NCBI RefSeq assembly: GCF_020497125.1
Contig: NC_059077.1
Coordinates: 34,857,340-34,921,339 of the forward strand
Reading direction: 5' to 3'
Length of the DNA: 64,000 nt
From: Mauremys mutica
Lineage: Eukaryota > Chordata > Testudines > Geoemydidae
Of this stretch, positions 1 through 9,597 are shown piece by piece. The position numbers were made by a program, and so were the translations under genes. How positions within the stretch are numbered: the stretch's first letter is position 1; the number at the start of each line of letters is the position of its first letter. Under the pieces are notes generated by a model. It made no database searches, was not told the origin of the DNA, and saw nothing but the letters and a program-made list of their open reading frames with translations.

Positions 1-212
1 TGCCACAGAACCAAATCCTGAGGTTCTTACCCAGGAAAATCTCAAATGGACTTCAGTGGTAATTTAATTTAAGAGGACCTCCGTATTCGTCCCTATGGCA
101 CTAGCGCTAGCGACTGCTGTTCCCCAAACAGAAGCAGAGAAAGGGCAGAAAGAAAGCACAAGAACCTTAAATCAAAGCTCTGAAAAATGCCAACGGGGAC
201 TCAAACTCACAG
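1..212. other. Unannotated flank
   Basis: AT-balanced sequence with no recognisable exon, repeat or RNA. It ends at the target-site duplication of the Penelope-like tail that follows. Confidence 0.4.
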
Positions 213-221
213 TGCATGGTT

Positions 222-345
222 TCAAGTATCAGAGGGGTAGCTGTGTTAGTCTGGATCTGTAAAAGCAGCAGAGTCCTGTGGCACCTTATAGACTAACAGA
301 CATTTTGGAGCATGAGCTTTCGTGGGTGAATACCCACTTCTTTAA
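222..345 (-). mobile_element. Penelope-like element tail, 5'-truncated
   Basis: Read on the minus strand this is the short 3' tail of a turtle Penelope-like retroelement: a stem-loop (gtgggt-attc-accca), GAAA, then the family signature 'tctgttagtctataaggtgccac', ending in 'ctctgatactt'. It is flanked by a perfect 9-bp duplication, TGCATGGTT, at 213-221 and 346-354, so both ends are known exactly. The copy stops inside the hammerhead-like core (the CUGAC half is missing), as expected for a 5'-truncated retrocopy. It encodes no protein. Confidence 0.8.
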
Positions 346-476
346 TGCATGGTTGTAGCTCAGGCTCAATAACAATATGTCACCTTGAGCCACCCAGTTA
401 GAATGATAGGCTTCCTAGAAACCCTTTTCCTTTAACAGAGCTCTAGTCTTTGTGCACGCACAGGTATTGCTTTTTA

Positions 477-1064
477 AGGCAAAGCCGCCCATGGGGGGGG
501 CAGGGGGGCAAGTGGAGCAATCTCTCCCATGCCCCGGGCCCCACAGGGACCCCCCATGAGAATTCTCCGGCCCCACCTCTGCCTTTCCCCATCCCCCGGC
601 GCCTCAGCGCGCCGCGTCCAGGAGCGGCTCTGGACAGAGCTAAAGCAATGTAGCTCCAGCAGGGCCTGAGCTCCTCCCCACTCAGAGCCACATGGTAAGG
701 GGGTGGGGCTGCGAGGTCCAGTCCCCCCAGAGCCATGCCACTGCAGCCCTTTCCAGGGGCCAGGGCAGCTCCTGGATGTGGTGCGCTGAGGATTTGAGAG
801 AGGGGAGAGGTGGGGGTAACCCAGGAGCGTCCCTGGACAGAGCTAAAGCGGCGTGGCTCCAGCGGGGCCTGAGCTCCTCCCCGCTTGGAGCCGCGTGGTA
901 AGGGGGCAGGGCTGCGGGCTCCGGGCCGACTAGTGGGAGCTCAGGCCCCGCTGGAGCCGGGCTGCTGCAGCACTGTCCAGGGCAGCTCCTGGACGCAGCG
1001 TGCTGAGGCTCTGAGAGAGGGGAGAGGCAGGGGTAAGCAGCATGGCTAGGGGCCGGGGGGTTGG
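477..1064. repeat. GC-rich transposon-derived tandem array
   Basis: The left edge resembles the terminus of the hAT-like element at 59537-60221: a GCCGCCC start, then G-run, gcaa and ccccacaggg-type segments. Inside, a unit containing 'tggacagagctaaagc' occurs at 631 and again at 834, a period of about 203 bp, and 'cagggcagctcctgga' recurs at 761 and 978, about 217 bp apart. The array therefore holds two to three diverged units. Similar segments (gagctcc, gcggggcctgag, agccgcgtggt) occur near 59690-59790. ORFs here are GC artefacts. Confidence 0.6.
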
Positions 1065-1400
1065 ATAAAGGGCAGGGAGTCCCGGGGAAAGTCAGGGGAC
1101 AGGGGTTCTGGGAGGGCGGTCAGGGGACGAGGAATGGGGAGTTGGATCGTGGGTGTTCCAGGGGACTGTCAGGACTCGGCAGGGGGGGTGGATAGGGGTC
1201 GGGGCAGTCAGGGGACAGGGAACGGGGGGGGTTGTGAGGGGTGGGGTCCCGGGGTGGTGGTTGGGGAGAGGGTCTCAGGGGGGCAGTAAGGGGACAAGGA
1301 GCAGGATGGGTCGGGGATTCTGAGGGGGACAGTCGGAGAGGCAGGAAGTGGATTGGGGTCAGATGGGGGCAGGGCCAGGTTGTTTGGGGAGGCACAGCCT
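1065..1400. repeat. G-rich minisatellite
   Basis: Irregular repeats of a motif like 'cagtcaggggacaggga' separated by G-runs and 'gggttggat'-type spacers, at roughly 40-60 bp intervals, strongly G-biased on the plus strand. Several clusters of four or more G-runs could form G-quadruplexes. It adjoins the GC-rich array on the left and may be part of the same mobile unit. Confidence 0.6.
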
Positions 1401-1586
1401 TCCCTACCCTAAAGCTCATTCAGCAGTTTGAGGCAGCTATTTAACACAAAGAGCCAAGCGGTTATCTTTTCCATGGGGGAGGGATCACATGAGAAGAGCA
1501 ATATCCTACACCATCTACCTCCTTCCCAACCCTACCAAGGGAGACCTCCCTCCCCTGCATTCCCCGAGGCTCCAGAGGGGTTAAGT

Positions 1587-1806
1587 CAGTGGTTCTCAAA
1601 CTTTTGTACTGGTGACCCCTTTCACATAGCAAACCTCTGAGTGTGACCCCCCCTTATAAATTAAAAACACTTTTAAATATATATTTAACACTACTATAAA
1701 TGCTGGAGGCAAAGCGGGGTTTGGGGTGGAGGCTGACAGCTCGCAACCCCCAGTAATAACCTCATGACCTCCTGAGGGGTCCCGACCCCCAGTTAGAGAA
1801 CCTCTG
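1587..1806. mobile_element. hAT MITE (CAGTGGTTCTCAAA termini)
   Basis: A 220-bp non-autonomous element with terminal inverted repeats CAGTGGTTCTCAAAC at the left and the diverged complement 'gttagagaacctctg' at the right. It is flanked by 8-bp duplications ggttaagt (1579-1586) and ggttaatt (1807-1814), 7 of 8 matching. An 8-bp TSD with a CAGTG start is diagnostic of the hAT superfamily. No coding capacity. Confidence 0.85.
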
Positions 1807-2019
1807 GGTTAATTTAATTTTAGCACCCTGTGTCCATTGACATGCATGTGCTATTTTGAGCATGTCAGTTTTCACAACATAGGCTCATCCCAGATTCTGG
1901 AACAAGCTCAAATTCTCAGTTCGTGGAGTATGTACATAAGCTATACTAAAGACAAACCCACAGTAACCGTCTCCAGTTTGTGAGGGACCCCATGAAGCCA
2001 ATCTCTAGGAAACAGATAC

Positions 2020-2380
2020 ATTCATGGAAGTTAAGTTCATTAATGGTGATTAGCCAGGATGGGTAAGGAATGGTGTCCCTAGCCTCTGTTAGTCAGAGGG
2101 TGGAGATAGATGGCAGGAGAGAGATCACTTGATCATTACCTGTTAGGTTTACTCCCTCTGGGGCACTTGGCATTGGCCACTGTCGGTTAGGGTGACCAGA
2201 TGTCCTGATTTTATAGGGACAGTTCTGATATTTGGGGCTTTTTTAAATATGGACTCCTATTACACCCCACCCCCTACCCCGATTTTTCACACTTGCTATC
2301 TGGTCACCCTACTGTCGGCAGACAGGATACTGGGCTAGATGGACCTTTGGTCTGATCCAGTATGGCCATTCTTATGTTCT
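2020..2380 (+). mobile_element. CR1 LINE 3' end, interrupted
   Basis: The 3' terminal part of a chicken-repeat-1 type LINE: 'attagccaggatgggtaagg', then 'cattggccactgtc', then 'tggacctttggtctgatcc' and 'ggccattcttatgttc', ending in the family's TTCTTATG-type tail. It closely parallels 51775-52113. A 124-bp MITE (2188-2311) splits it within 'actgtcgg', so the CR1 copy is older than that insertion. It is 5'-truncated and noncoding. Confidence 0.85.
2188..2311. mobile_element. MITE with TAGGGTGACCAGAT termini
   Basis: A 124-bp element with inverted ends TAGGGTGACCAGAT and ATCTGGTCACCCTA. Flanks ctgtcggt (2180-2187) and ctgtcggc (2312-2319) form an 8-bp duplication with one mismatch, which favours hAT rather than a TA-specific mariner. 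It sits inside a CR1 3' end. A second copy of the family in the opposite orientation is at 20943-21065. Confidence 0.8.
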
Positions 2381-2489
2381 AAGCTAAATGAACCCAAAGT
2401 TATGGAGATAGATATGAGTCAAGGAAGCCAGCAGAGTATCAGAAACCTAGAAAAATCTCTGACTGGATGGGCTCAGGCATTTGGTCACA

Positions 2490-2765
2490 AGCTGAGGTGG
2501 TTCAAAAGTTTTGGATTTTTTTTAAGCAGAATTTTTTTTATTGTTTCTTTAAACAAACACAGCAAGCAGCAAATATTTGGCCACGCACTTCTGAAACCCC
2601 AAACCATGTTCAAGTTTTGGCAGACTAATTTCAGCTTTTCAATTAAAAAAACCACAACAAATTTTGAAGGAAAGCAGACATTGTCCGTGATTTTTTTCTG
2701 CTTTTTAAAACCCCCTAGTTTTTGATCCAAAAAAAGTTTTGACGGAAAATATTTGTCCAACCCTT
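2490..2765. repeat. AT-rich A/T-run repeat
   Basis: Rich in ttttt/aaaaa blocks separated by 'caaattttg' and 'tttcagcttttcaatt'-like words. Similar composition and words recur at 40626-41015 and 53546-53670, which suggests one old dispersed family, but I cannot define its ends. ORFs here reflect poly-T/poly-A, not genes. Confidence 0.35.
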
Positions 2766-2901
2766 TTAATGAGCTTCAGTGCCTTTTAGCAGTAGCTGAT
2801 GCTGAGAACCAGTGATACCTTGTAAAGGTGACTTGAAAAGAAGTTTTCTCAAAACTGGGTTTGTGCCGAGATGCAGAAGGTTTTTAAATGTTTATTTTTC
2901 C

Positions 2902-3060
2902 CAGGGCTGCCCGGGGTGGGGGGAGGTGGGGCAATTTGCCCTGGGCCCCACAGGGGCCCCCACAATAATATAGTATTCTATAGTATTGCAACTTTTTTTT
3001 ATGGAAGGGGCCCCAGAAATTGCTTTGCCCCAGGCCCCCTGAATCCTCTGGGCGGCCCTG
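2902..3060. mobile_element. hAT-like MITE (CAGGGCNGCCC termini)
   Basis: A 159-bp short copy of the family seen complete at 59537-60221. It starts CAGGGCTGCCCGGGG, has the family words 'gcaatttgccctgggcccc' and 'aggggcccccac', and ends 'cctctgggcggccctg', the inverted complement of the start. Its TSD is not clear, probably because the site lies in T-runs. Confidence 0.75.
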
Positions 3061-4134
3061 TTTTTAGGTGCCCCAGTTTGGCACTCAGGGACCTGAACTG
3101 CCAAACTTAGCCCTGAATAACTTCTTCAGACTAACCACTCTGAAAGGGCAGTGGGTGCTATGCACTAGCAGACATAAACCTCAAGTGACTGAAACCAGTT
3201 TGAGAAGGGGAAGAGCCAGTTTGAGCCCCCTACCCCCACCCCAGATATGCAGAAAAAAATATTAGGAGATAATTTTGTAAATGTTGGGGTCTTTGCTGTG
3301 GCTGTATCTTGGGAATCCCTTGCTTAAATAATCCCCAAATTTGGACCACTAACACTACCCAGCATCCCCCTGAGGCACGATAGGATCTGAGAGCACTTAG
3401 AATAGTCCATCTTTAAACAAAGTAATCCTTAACCTTAACTATAGTGAAGCTAGAGTTCTGCTATGATAAAAATTATGAAGGGGGCCTGCTATCAGGATTA
3501 GAAATGTTAAAACTAGGGAAGAGAAGACCTGAAGAGATGCAGCAGGATACTTGATTTATTTTCCTTAAGTTTAAACCAATTTGGTTTTGTTGTATATGGT
3601 TCTAAATTTGATTTTAGAGCAGATTAATTTATGATTGGATACTTATATTTGAGGAATGAAGATCAGCACTCCGGATCTGAATAGTTAAGACTTGACTGGA
3701 TGATATCCAAAACTATTCTGAACAGGGAAAGTATCACATCCCTCCTAGAGGCAGGTCCAAGCTACAAAGATCAGATTCACGGGCTGGCTCTTACAAAGTA
3801 CTAAGTGCACGTAGATTTCATTAACTTAAGTGGGAGTTGAGGTCAGTCAAAAGATCAGGACCCAAAGGAGAAACTGAATTTGGTGGGATCTGGGGATTTT
3901 GTTTGGACCCCTCTCCAATCCTCACTGATCTAAAGTTATTTACTGGATTGATATCCTTATGGGCATTGTATCTGCAATTTATTAGTCAATGATAAAAACA
4001 AACCCAATTTTGCATTCTTCTGCTGTTCTTTATCAAGTTTGACCATGCATGTCCTCCTACCCAAGAGACCTGCCTATGAGAATAGATGGTGACCCAGACT
4101 TGGCCTGAGAAAAACGACTGAAACCTGGCCCTAC
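3061..4134. other. Unannotated interspersed sequence
   Basis: No exon, RNA gene or confident repeat recognised. ORFs are short and lack codon-like structure. Base composition is unremarkable. Confidence 0.35.
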
Positions 4135-4623
4135 TAGGGATGTAAAAGTTTAACCAGTTAACTGATAAGCTTGATGCTTATCAGTTCCAGTTAATGATTA
4201 AACTCTGTTGCCCCCCCATGCGCCCGGGGTCCAGCTGCTGCCCTGCACGTGCCCGGGGCTCTGCTACTGGCCCATGAACAGGGTCCCGGGCAGCTCTCAG
4301 TCCCGCACCTGGGGCTCTGCTGCCGGCCCATGCACAGGGTCCCAGCTGTCGGCCCCGCACCCAAATGCCAGGCACCGGTGGCAGCAGAGCCCCAGGTGCA
4401 GGGCCAGTAGGTGGGACCCCAGACACGCAGGGGGAGCAGCTGAGACCCCAGGCGCATGGGGGGAGAGTGGCTGCGAGGATCCTGGGCATGCAGGTGGGGC
4501 AGCGGAGCCCTGTGTAAAACATGGGGGAGCTGCATCACCCCCACACCCCTAGTTCCCCCATTTAACCAGTTGAATTTCAATAGGTTAAACGGTTACTTTT
4601 TTTTAACTGCTATTTACATCCTA
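4135..4623. mobile_element. Non-autonomous TIR element with GC-rich core
   Basis: Ends are inverted: TAGGGATGTAAA at the left and TTTACATCCTA at the right, each followed inward by AT-rich 'gtttaaccagttaac' and its complement-like 'aaccagttg...ggttaaacggtta'. The core (about 4205-4550) is GC-rich with repeated 'gggtcc', 'cccatg' and 'gcagcagagcccc' words. No clean TSD is seen. The 113-129-aa ORFs over the core, on both strands, are low-complexity by-products. Confidence 0.65.
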
Positions 4624-6452
4624 GTCCTAGCATAACTTTATAACTTGCTAAAACATTTTCTTGTCCTACTCCTATTTGAAGGTAAAAACCACACTGCTTA
4701 AATTGCCTGCGAACAAAACTGCTGTGATTAAGTTTTGCCAGACATCAAATTCTTATTGGATGGGGAGAGAAAGAAAATGCCAGTCAACTAAAGAGACTAA
4801 TAAAACTGTGGCTGAGCAACATATGGATTCAATACATTCTGCAACAGAATATTTGCAGTCTCCAGGACTGAACAGCTGTTGGCAAAATAGTCATTCTGCA
4901 AAGAAATAATTTCAAAAAATGTTAGAAATCTATTCTGGCACCAGCAAAGCGTTATAGTCTATGGGTCTAAATAAATACATTAACTGCTGTGCTTTAGTTT
5001 TGCAGTGAATATTCATTCAAGGTTTGGAAATTTACATAATTTGAACATCATTTGGAGCCAACCCCTCGAAGCCCTGAGACCCAGAAGGATTGAACACAAT
5101 ACCCACTGCATGCATGAACTAATACTGTGTAAAGTTCAGTAGCCAACTCATCCAATCAGGCTTGGCTAGGCTGTTTCCTGTGGGGGGGCAGGTGTGGATT
5201 TTCTCTTCCAGCAAACATACAACAGAGGCCTCTGGAATCAAGCAGGAAATCTCACCCTAACAGACATTTTCATAATCAAAGGACTAGAGAGGCTGGCCCA
5301 GATCTGTGCTGGCTGTGCATGACCCAGGGACTCCCCTACAGAACTGCCTGGTATGCAAGGCACTATGGAGTATTGCAAGAAGTGCAGCAGGGCTGACAAT
5401 CTGGCTCCTAGGTGCTATTCCTAGCTCCTCCAGTCTTCTGCTACCTAAATTCAAGGGCTCCAGTCTGCTTCTGAGAGTAGGAGGGGAGTATAAATAAATA
5501 AATCCTGACAAGGTAGCCACCAGAGGGGAATCAGGTCCACACACTGTGCTGTCTCCATGGTTTCACAGAAGACCTTCCACTGGCTCTGAAAATTGAGTTC
5601 CAGAGATCTAGGGCACAAAGGGGCATGGCAAGTAGAGAGCCACTTTCTGCTCCATCAGCTTATCCTCCCCATCTCACCCCAATTGCACAGTCCAAACCAC
5701 CACAGGTTTGTAAGGATAATATGAATGGTTTACTCCTAAGTGCTGTGGGTCATGGTAGCCCAGGCTTGTGGGCAAGAAGCCATTCTCCATCGAGTGTGGG
5801 AGGTGGGCAGAAACAGCCAGGAAAAAAACCCTGGAAAAAGCTCCAGCTTAGGCCCTGCTTGAATTTTACTCACTGGTTAGTTCAGTTTTAATTTTAGCCA
5901 AGCTGCTTCAACCCCTCTGTCCTAGAGATAATCAGGGCTTTAACCTCCTTCTTTATCATCCTTTGTTTAGGCTGGTTTATTGGCATTTGAAAGAAAATGA
6001 CAAAGTTAGAGTTCACTGAATTATATTGGTTTTTTTCTTCCAGTGAAGCAAGGGCAGTGTGGACTAATCCTAGGCCTTGGGGTAATAGCTCCCTGCTTTA
6101 TTTATTACAGGGTAGCTGGTAGGAAGCTCTTTGTTAGAGATCTTGGACTCTGGACCTCGCTTCCCACCTTGATTCACCAGTCTAGATTGGGTGGCCTTCC
6201 CAACATGCTGAAAAACTCACCTCTTCTCTCAGGCTTTGCTTAGGGTGGGAGAAGCAAGGATGCTCAGCAACTCTGAGCACCAGTCTCTTTAATAGGTGTA
6301 TATTCTCTACCTCTACTATTGAAAAATTTAACTTTTACTGGTTGCCAAGTCTTCTGCACTTGTACTCCCCCAATCCCATCTGACTCAGGACTTCAGAAGC
6401 TACATTCTGCTCTCAGTTGAACCAGAGTGAATCCAGAGCAACTGCATTACTT
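4624..6452. other. Unannotated interspersed sequence
   Basis: No gene or repeat I can name. Short ORFs up to about 90 aa show no domain. The stretch ends at a Penelope-like insertion. Confidence 0.35.
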
Positions 6453-6539
6453 CAGGTTTCAGAGTAGCAGCCATGTTAGTCTGTATCCGCAAAAAGAACA
6501 GGAGTACTTGTGGCACCTTAAAGACTAACAAATTTATTG

Positions 6540-6577
6540 TAGCATGAGCTTTCGTGAGCTACAGCTCACTTCTTCGG
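6540..6577 (-). ncRNA. Hammerhead-like ribozyme motif (decayed)
   Basis: On the minus strand: CCGAAGA, an extra A, a six-pair stem gtgagc/gctcac closed by tgta, then GAAA, a tiny stem AGC-ucau-GCU and A at the predicted cleavage position. This matches the hammerhead layout (CUGANGA, stem II, GAAA, short stem III, UH) except for U4 to C and one inserted A before stem II. Stem I pairing is not obvious. Hammerhead motifs are known in Penelope-like elements. I consider this copy probably inactive. Confidence 0.5.
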
Positions 6578-6774
6578 ATGCATAGAATGGAACACACAGA
6601 CAGGAGATATTTATACATACAGAGAACATGAAAAGGTGGAAGTACGCATACCAACAGGAAAAGTCTAATCAATTGAGATGAGCCCTTATCAGCAGGAGGA
6701 AAAAAAACTTTTTGAAGTGATAATTAAGATGGCCAATAGAAGGTGTGAGGAGAACTTAACATAGGGAAATAGAT

Positions 6775-7161
6775 TCAATTAGTGTAATGACCCAACCATT
6801 CCCAGTCTTTGTTTAGGCCAGAGTTAATTGTATCTAATTTGCATATTAATTCGAGTTCAGCAGTTTCTCTTTGGAGTCTGTTTTTGAAGTTTTTTTGTTG
6901 CAAAATTGCCACCTTCAAGTCTGTCACTGAATGGTTAGAGAGGTTGAAGTGTTCTCCCACTGGTTTTTGAATGTTATGATTCCTGATGTCAGATTTGTGT
7001 CCATTTATTCTTTTGCGTAGAGACTGTCCGGTTTGGCCAATGTACATGGCAGAGGGGCATTGCTGGCACATGATAGCATATATCACGTTGGTAGATGTGC
7101 AGGTGTACGAGCCCCTGAGGGCTCCTCTTACTTTGGGGACCATTTGAGACTTCTCTATCAC
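6775..7161 (-). pseudogene. GIY-YIG endonuclease domain of Penelope-like element
   Basis: A 128-aa open segment. Around residues 21-59 it shows Cys21, then VIYAI (26-30, the GIY half), C32-x2-C35, MYIGQT (39-44, the YIG half), Arg49/Arg51 and His55, followed by the downstream 'GEHFN' and 'RETAELELICKL' stretch where the family carries its metal-binding Glu. This is the GIY-YIG nuclease plus Cys/His pattern of Penelope-like endonucleases, which nick target DNA for retrotransposition. The open segment ends at a natural stop, so the C-terminus is probably genuine. The N-terminal reverse transcriptase is missing, so the piece is a fragment. The overlapping 67-aa minus-strand ORF is another frame of the same stretch. 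Confidence 0.8.
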
Positions 7162-7265
7162 TGTCTCTCAGGGTTTCAATGTAAGGGAGCAATGCTCCAG
7201 TTGAGGTGAGTATGGGCCAGGTAATGGGATGAAATTAAATAAGGGACATTTAAGCAGTGTGGCCC

Positions 7266-7790
7266 TGTCATAAACAGATAAGGGTTAATGTATCTTTTAC
7301 CTGTAAAGGGTTAAGAAGCTCAGTAAACCTGACTGACACCTGACCAGAGGACCAATATGGGGACAAGATACTTTCAAATCTTGGGGGAGGGAAGTCTTTG
7401 TTTTGTGCTCTTTGTTTTGGGGGTTGTTTGTTCTCGGGACTGAGAGGGACCAGACGTCAATCCAGGCTCTCTAAATCTTTCTGAATCAGTCTCTCATGTT
7501 TCAAATTTGTAAGTAACTAGCCAGGAAAGGCGTGTTAGTCTTATGTTTGTTTTCTCAACCTGTAAATGTTTCTTTTGCTGGAAGGATTTTTACCTCTGTT
7601 TGCTGTAACTTTGAATCTAAGGCTGTGGGGGGTCCCTCTGGTCTCTATGAATCTGAGTACCTTGTAAATCATTTTCCATCCTGATTTTACAGAGATAATT
7701 TTTACCTTTTCTTTCTTTAATTTAAAGCTTTCTTTTCAAGTCCCCACATTTGTACCCTAAAGTTCAGAGTGGGGGAGGAACAGGCCCTAA
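7266..7790 (+). mobile_element. LTR-like repeat of an endogenous retroelement
   Basis: Starts TGTCATAAACAG and contains 'aagggttaatgtatctttta', 'ctgacacctgaccagaggac' and 'gacaagatactttcaaatct', words I recognise from a turtle LTR family. No gag, pol or env coding follows or precedes, so it would be a solo or truncated LTR. The right end is uncertain: after about 7790 the sequence changes to a CR1 fragment, and no TSD was found. Confidence 0.5.
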
Positions 7791-7819
7791 TCCTGAAAAG
7801 GATCATATCAGAATAACTT

Positions 7820-7985
7820 CCTGGCAGGGAGGTCTCTTAGGCTATGGAATAATCTCCCCAGGGTAGTGACAGAAGTCTCATCTGTTGGGACATTTAAAAA
7901 GAGGCTAGACTAAACATTGGAAGATGTGGTATAGGAAACATTCTTGCATGGGGAATATACAGGATGACAAAACAAGTCTTCTCCA
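7820..7985 (+). mobile_element. CR1 LINE fragment
   Basis: Contains 'tggaataatctccccagggt', 'agtctcatctgttgggacat' and 'aagaggctagactaaa', the region just downstream of the reverse-transcriptase domain in CR1 elements, on the plus strand. Noncoding remnant, ends approximate. Confidence 0.6.
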
Positions 7986-9597
7986 TCTCTCATGTCTACA
8001 CTACAAGTACAATATTAGCATACCCTTAATGAAATGCCAGGTTTCACTTTTGAGGTGTTATAATAAAACAGAAATCTGAATGTTTTAAACAAAAGGCTAA
8101 TGATACAGCCATTGCAACCATATTCTGTTGCATTTATATTGCCAGATCCTGTTTTTCATGTATCAACATGCTTGAACGTTAATTCTTGGCACACCTATTG
8201 CTGTTTCTGGAGTTTTTGTGAGTGTGTGGTTTTTTTCTTTAAATCACACAAGATCAATGATTGGAATAAGAGCCAAAATAAATGTGAGTTTCATTTCTGG
8301 CAGCTATGCATGTTTTAAGATGCACTTCAGCAGATTTCTGCCTGGAACATCTGCCTTAAGCTAGCAATACATTGAGTAAGACTGTCACCCTTCCGAACGG
8401 AATTCCTGTTTCCTTTCCTTTCACACACGTACAGGCTGCTTATCAGGCCATCTAGAGGGACACAAAGGTCTGTGTGATTAAAATAAAAAAGCTGTCACTT
8501 ACATCCGTGAGCCTCAGCAGAAAGGAAATTCACTTTAGTATGCACTAAAATGCATTGAAACTGAACAATAGCCACCCCACAGCTGGGTTTCAAAGGTCTG
8601 ACAAGAACAACACTAAACACATTTTTATCTCATACAAGACTTATCCAAAATATGGAGTGCTTGATTAAAAGTGACCAAAACAGGCTAATTCACCTAGAGG
8701 TATAAAAGTGGGAGAAGAATCAGTCCCTATGAATTTTTTTTTTACTTGTCAAACTTACTGGAATTATTCTCAAATATTAGCTGGTTGATAAATAACTGAT
8801 ACCGGTAAGTTTTGAAGGGAGTTAAATTTCCTTTCATTTATATCAGAATTAGGAGTTTAATAGATTTTTTAAAAATCTATTAAATCTTGTCCCAATTATG
8901 CGCCATTTGATTTAATACTTAGGTTGGGACACTGTTACATTTAAAATGTCATCTGCATAAATGATTGTTCATCCTCTCTCTCTCTCTAGACTAATATACC
9001 AATCCATAAACCTTCTTTTACAATATTAATGCTCCTAAAGAAATTAATCACCTTTCCCAAGTGTTTCAGAAATGATCTTGCTATGGGTGAGTTCTAAAAT
9101 AGTCATATTTGCTTAGTAACAGTCAGTATGATCTAAGTGTTTTTCATTTTTGCCACATGGGATCTTCCTGTTTACTTTTAGCTCCCATACTATTCTTTTT
9201 TTTCTTCTACAAGAAGAAATCCAGTTGGCTAAAAGCTAGGGCCACCCATTGTCAGTGACTAATATGCTAATGTAGAGGATCTTATGCTGTCTGAAGGACA
9301 ATGGGCAAGTAATAAGCAGTCAGGATACTGCTCATGCTGACCTTCCGAATAGAGAAGCTTCCAAAAGAGAAAGCTGAGAACCTCTTCACAACACCAAAAC
9401 CCTGCCCCCATCTCATTCACAGTCTGCTGGAACTTCCTCAGGCCTTTCAATAAATGCAATTATTTCTTAACAGCATTGTAAATGCTCCAGGTGGGAACGT
9501 CTAAGAAAAATTATACAATATACTGCCTTTGTGGGGTGACAGAGTTAACCCATATCACCATGAGGAAATTCTTCTCATAAAAATATGGAGATCTATG
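7986..9597. other. Unannotated interspersed sequence
   Basis: Mostly unique AT-rich DNA. It begins with a fragment like the common palindromic MITE arm ('catgtctacactacaagtac', near 7990) and has a short (TC)n run at about 8974-8988. No exon recognised. Confidence 0.35.

Larger units (their letters stand above)
6453..7205 (-). mobile_element. Penelope-like retroelement, endonuclease and tail
   Basis: On the minus strand the element runs from about 7205 through a GIY-YIG endonuclease reading frame (7161-6775), a short AT-rich spacer, a hammerhead-like fold (6577-6540) and the tail 'ggtgccacaagtactcctgt', ending 'gctgctactctgaaacct' at about 6453. This is the usual 3' order of endonuclease-bearing Penelope-like elements: (RT)-EN-tail. 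The reverse transcriptase is absent, so the copy is 5'-truncated. I could not find its TSD. The same tail recurs fold-back at 43682-43847. Confidence 0.8.

Noticed and set aside
2188..2311. Tc1/mariner assignment from flanking TA
   Set aside because: Both copies of the family have 8-bp duplications outside TAGGGTGACC, which fits hAT better than a 2-bp TA target.
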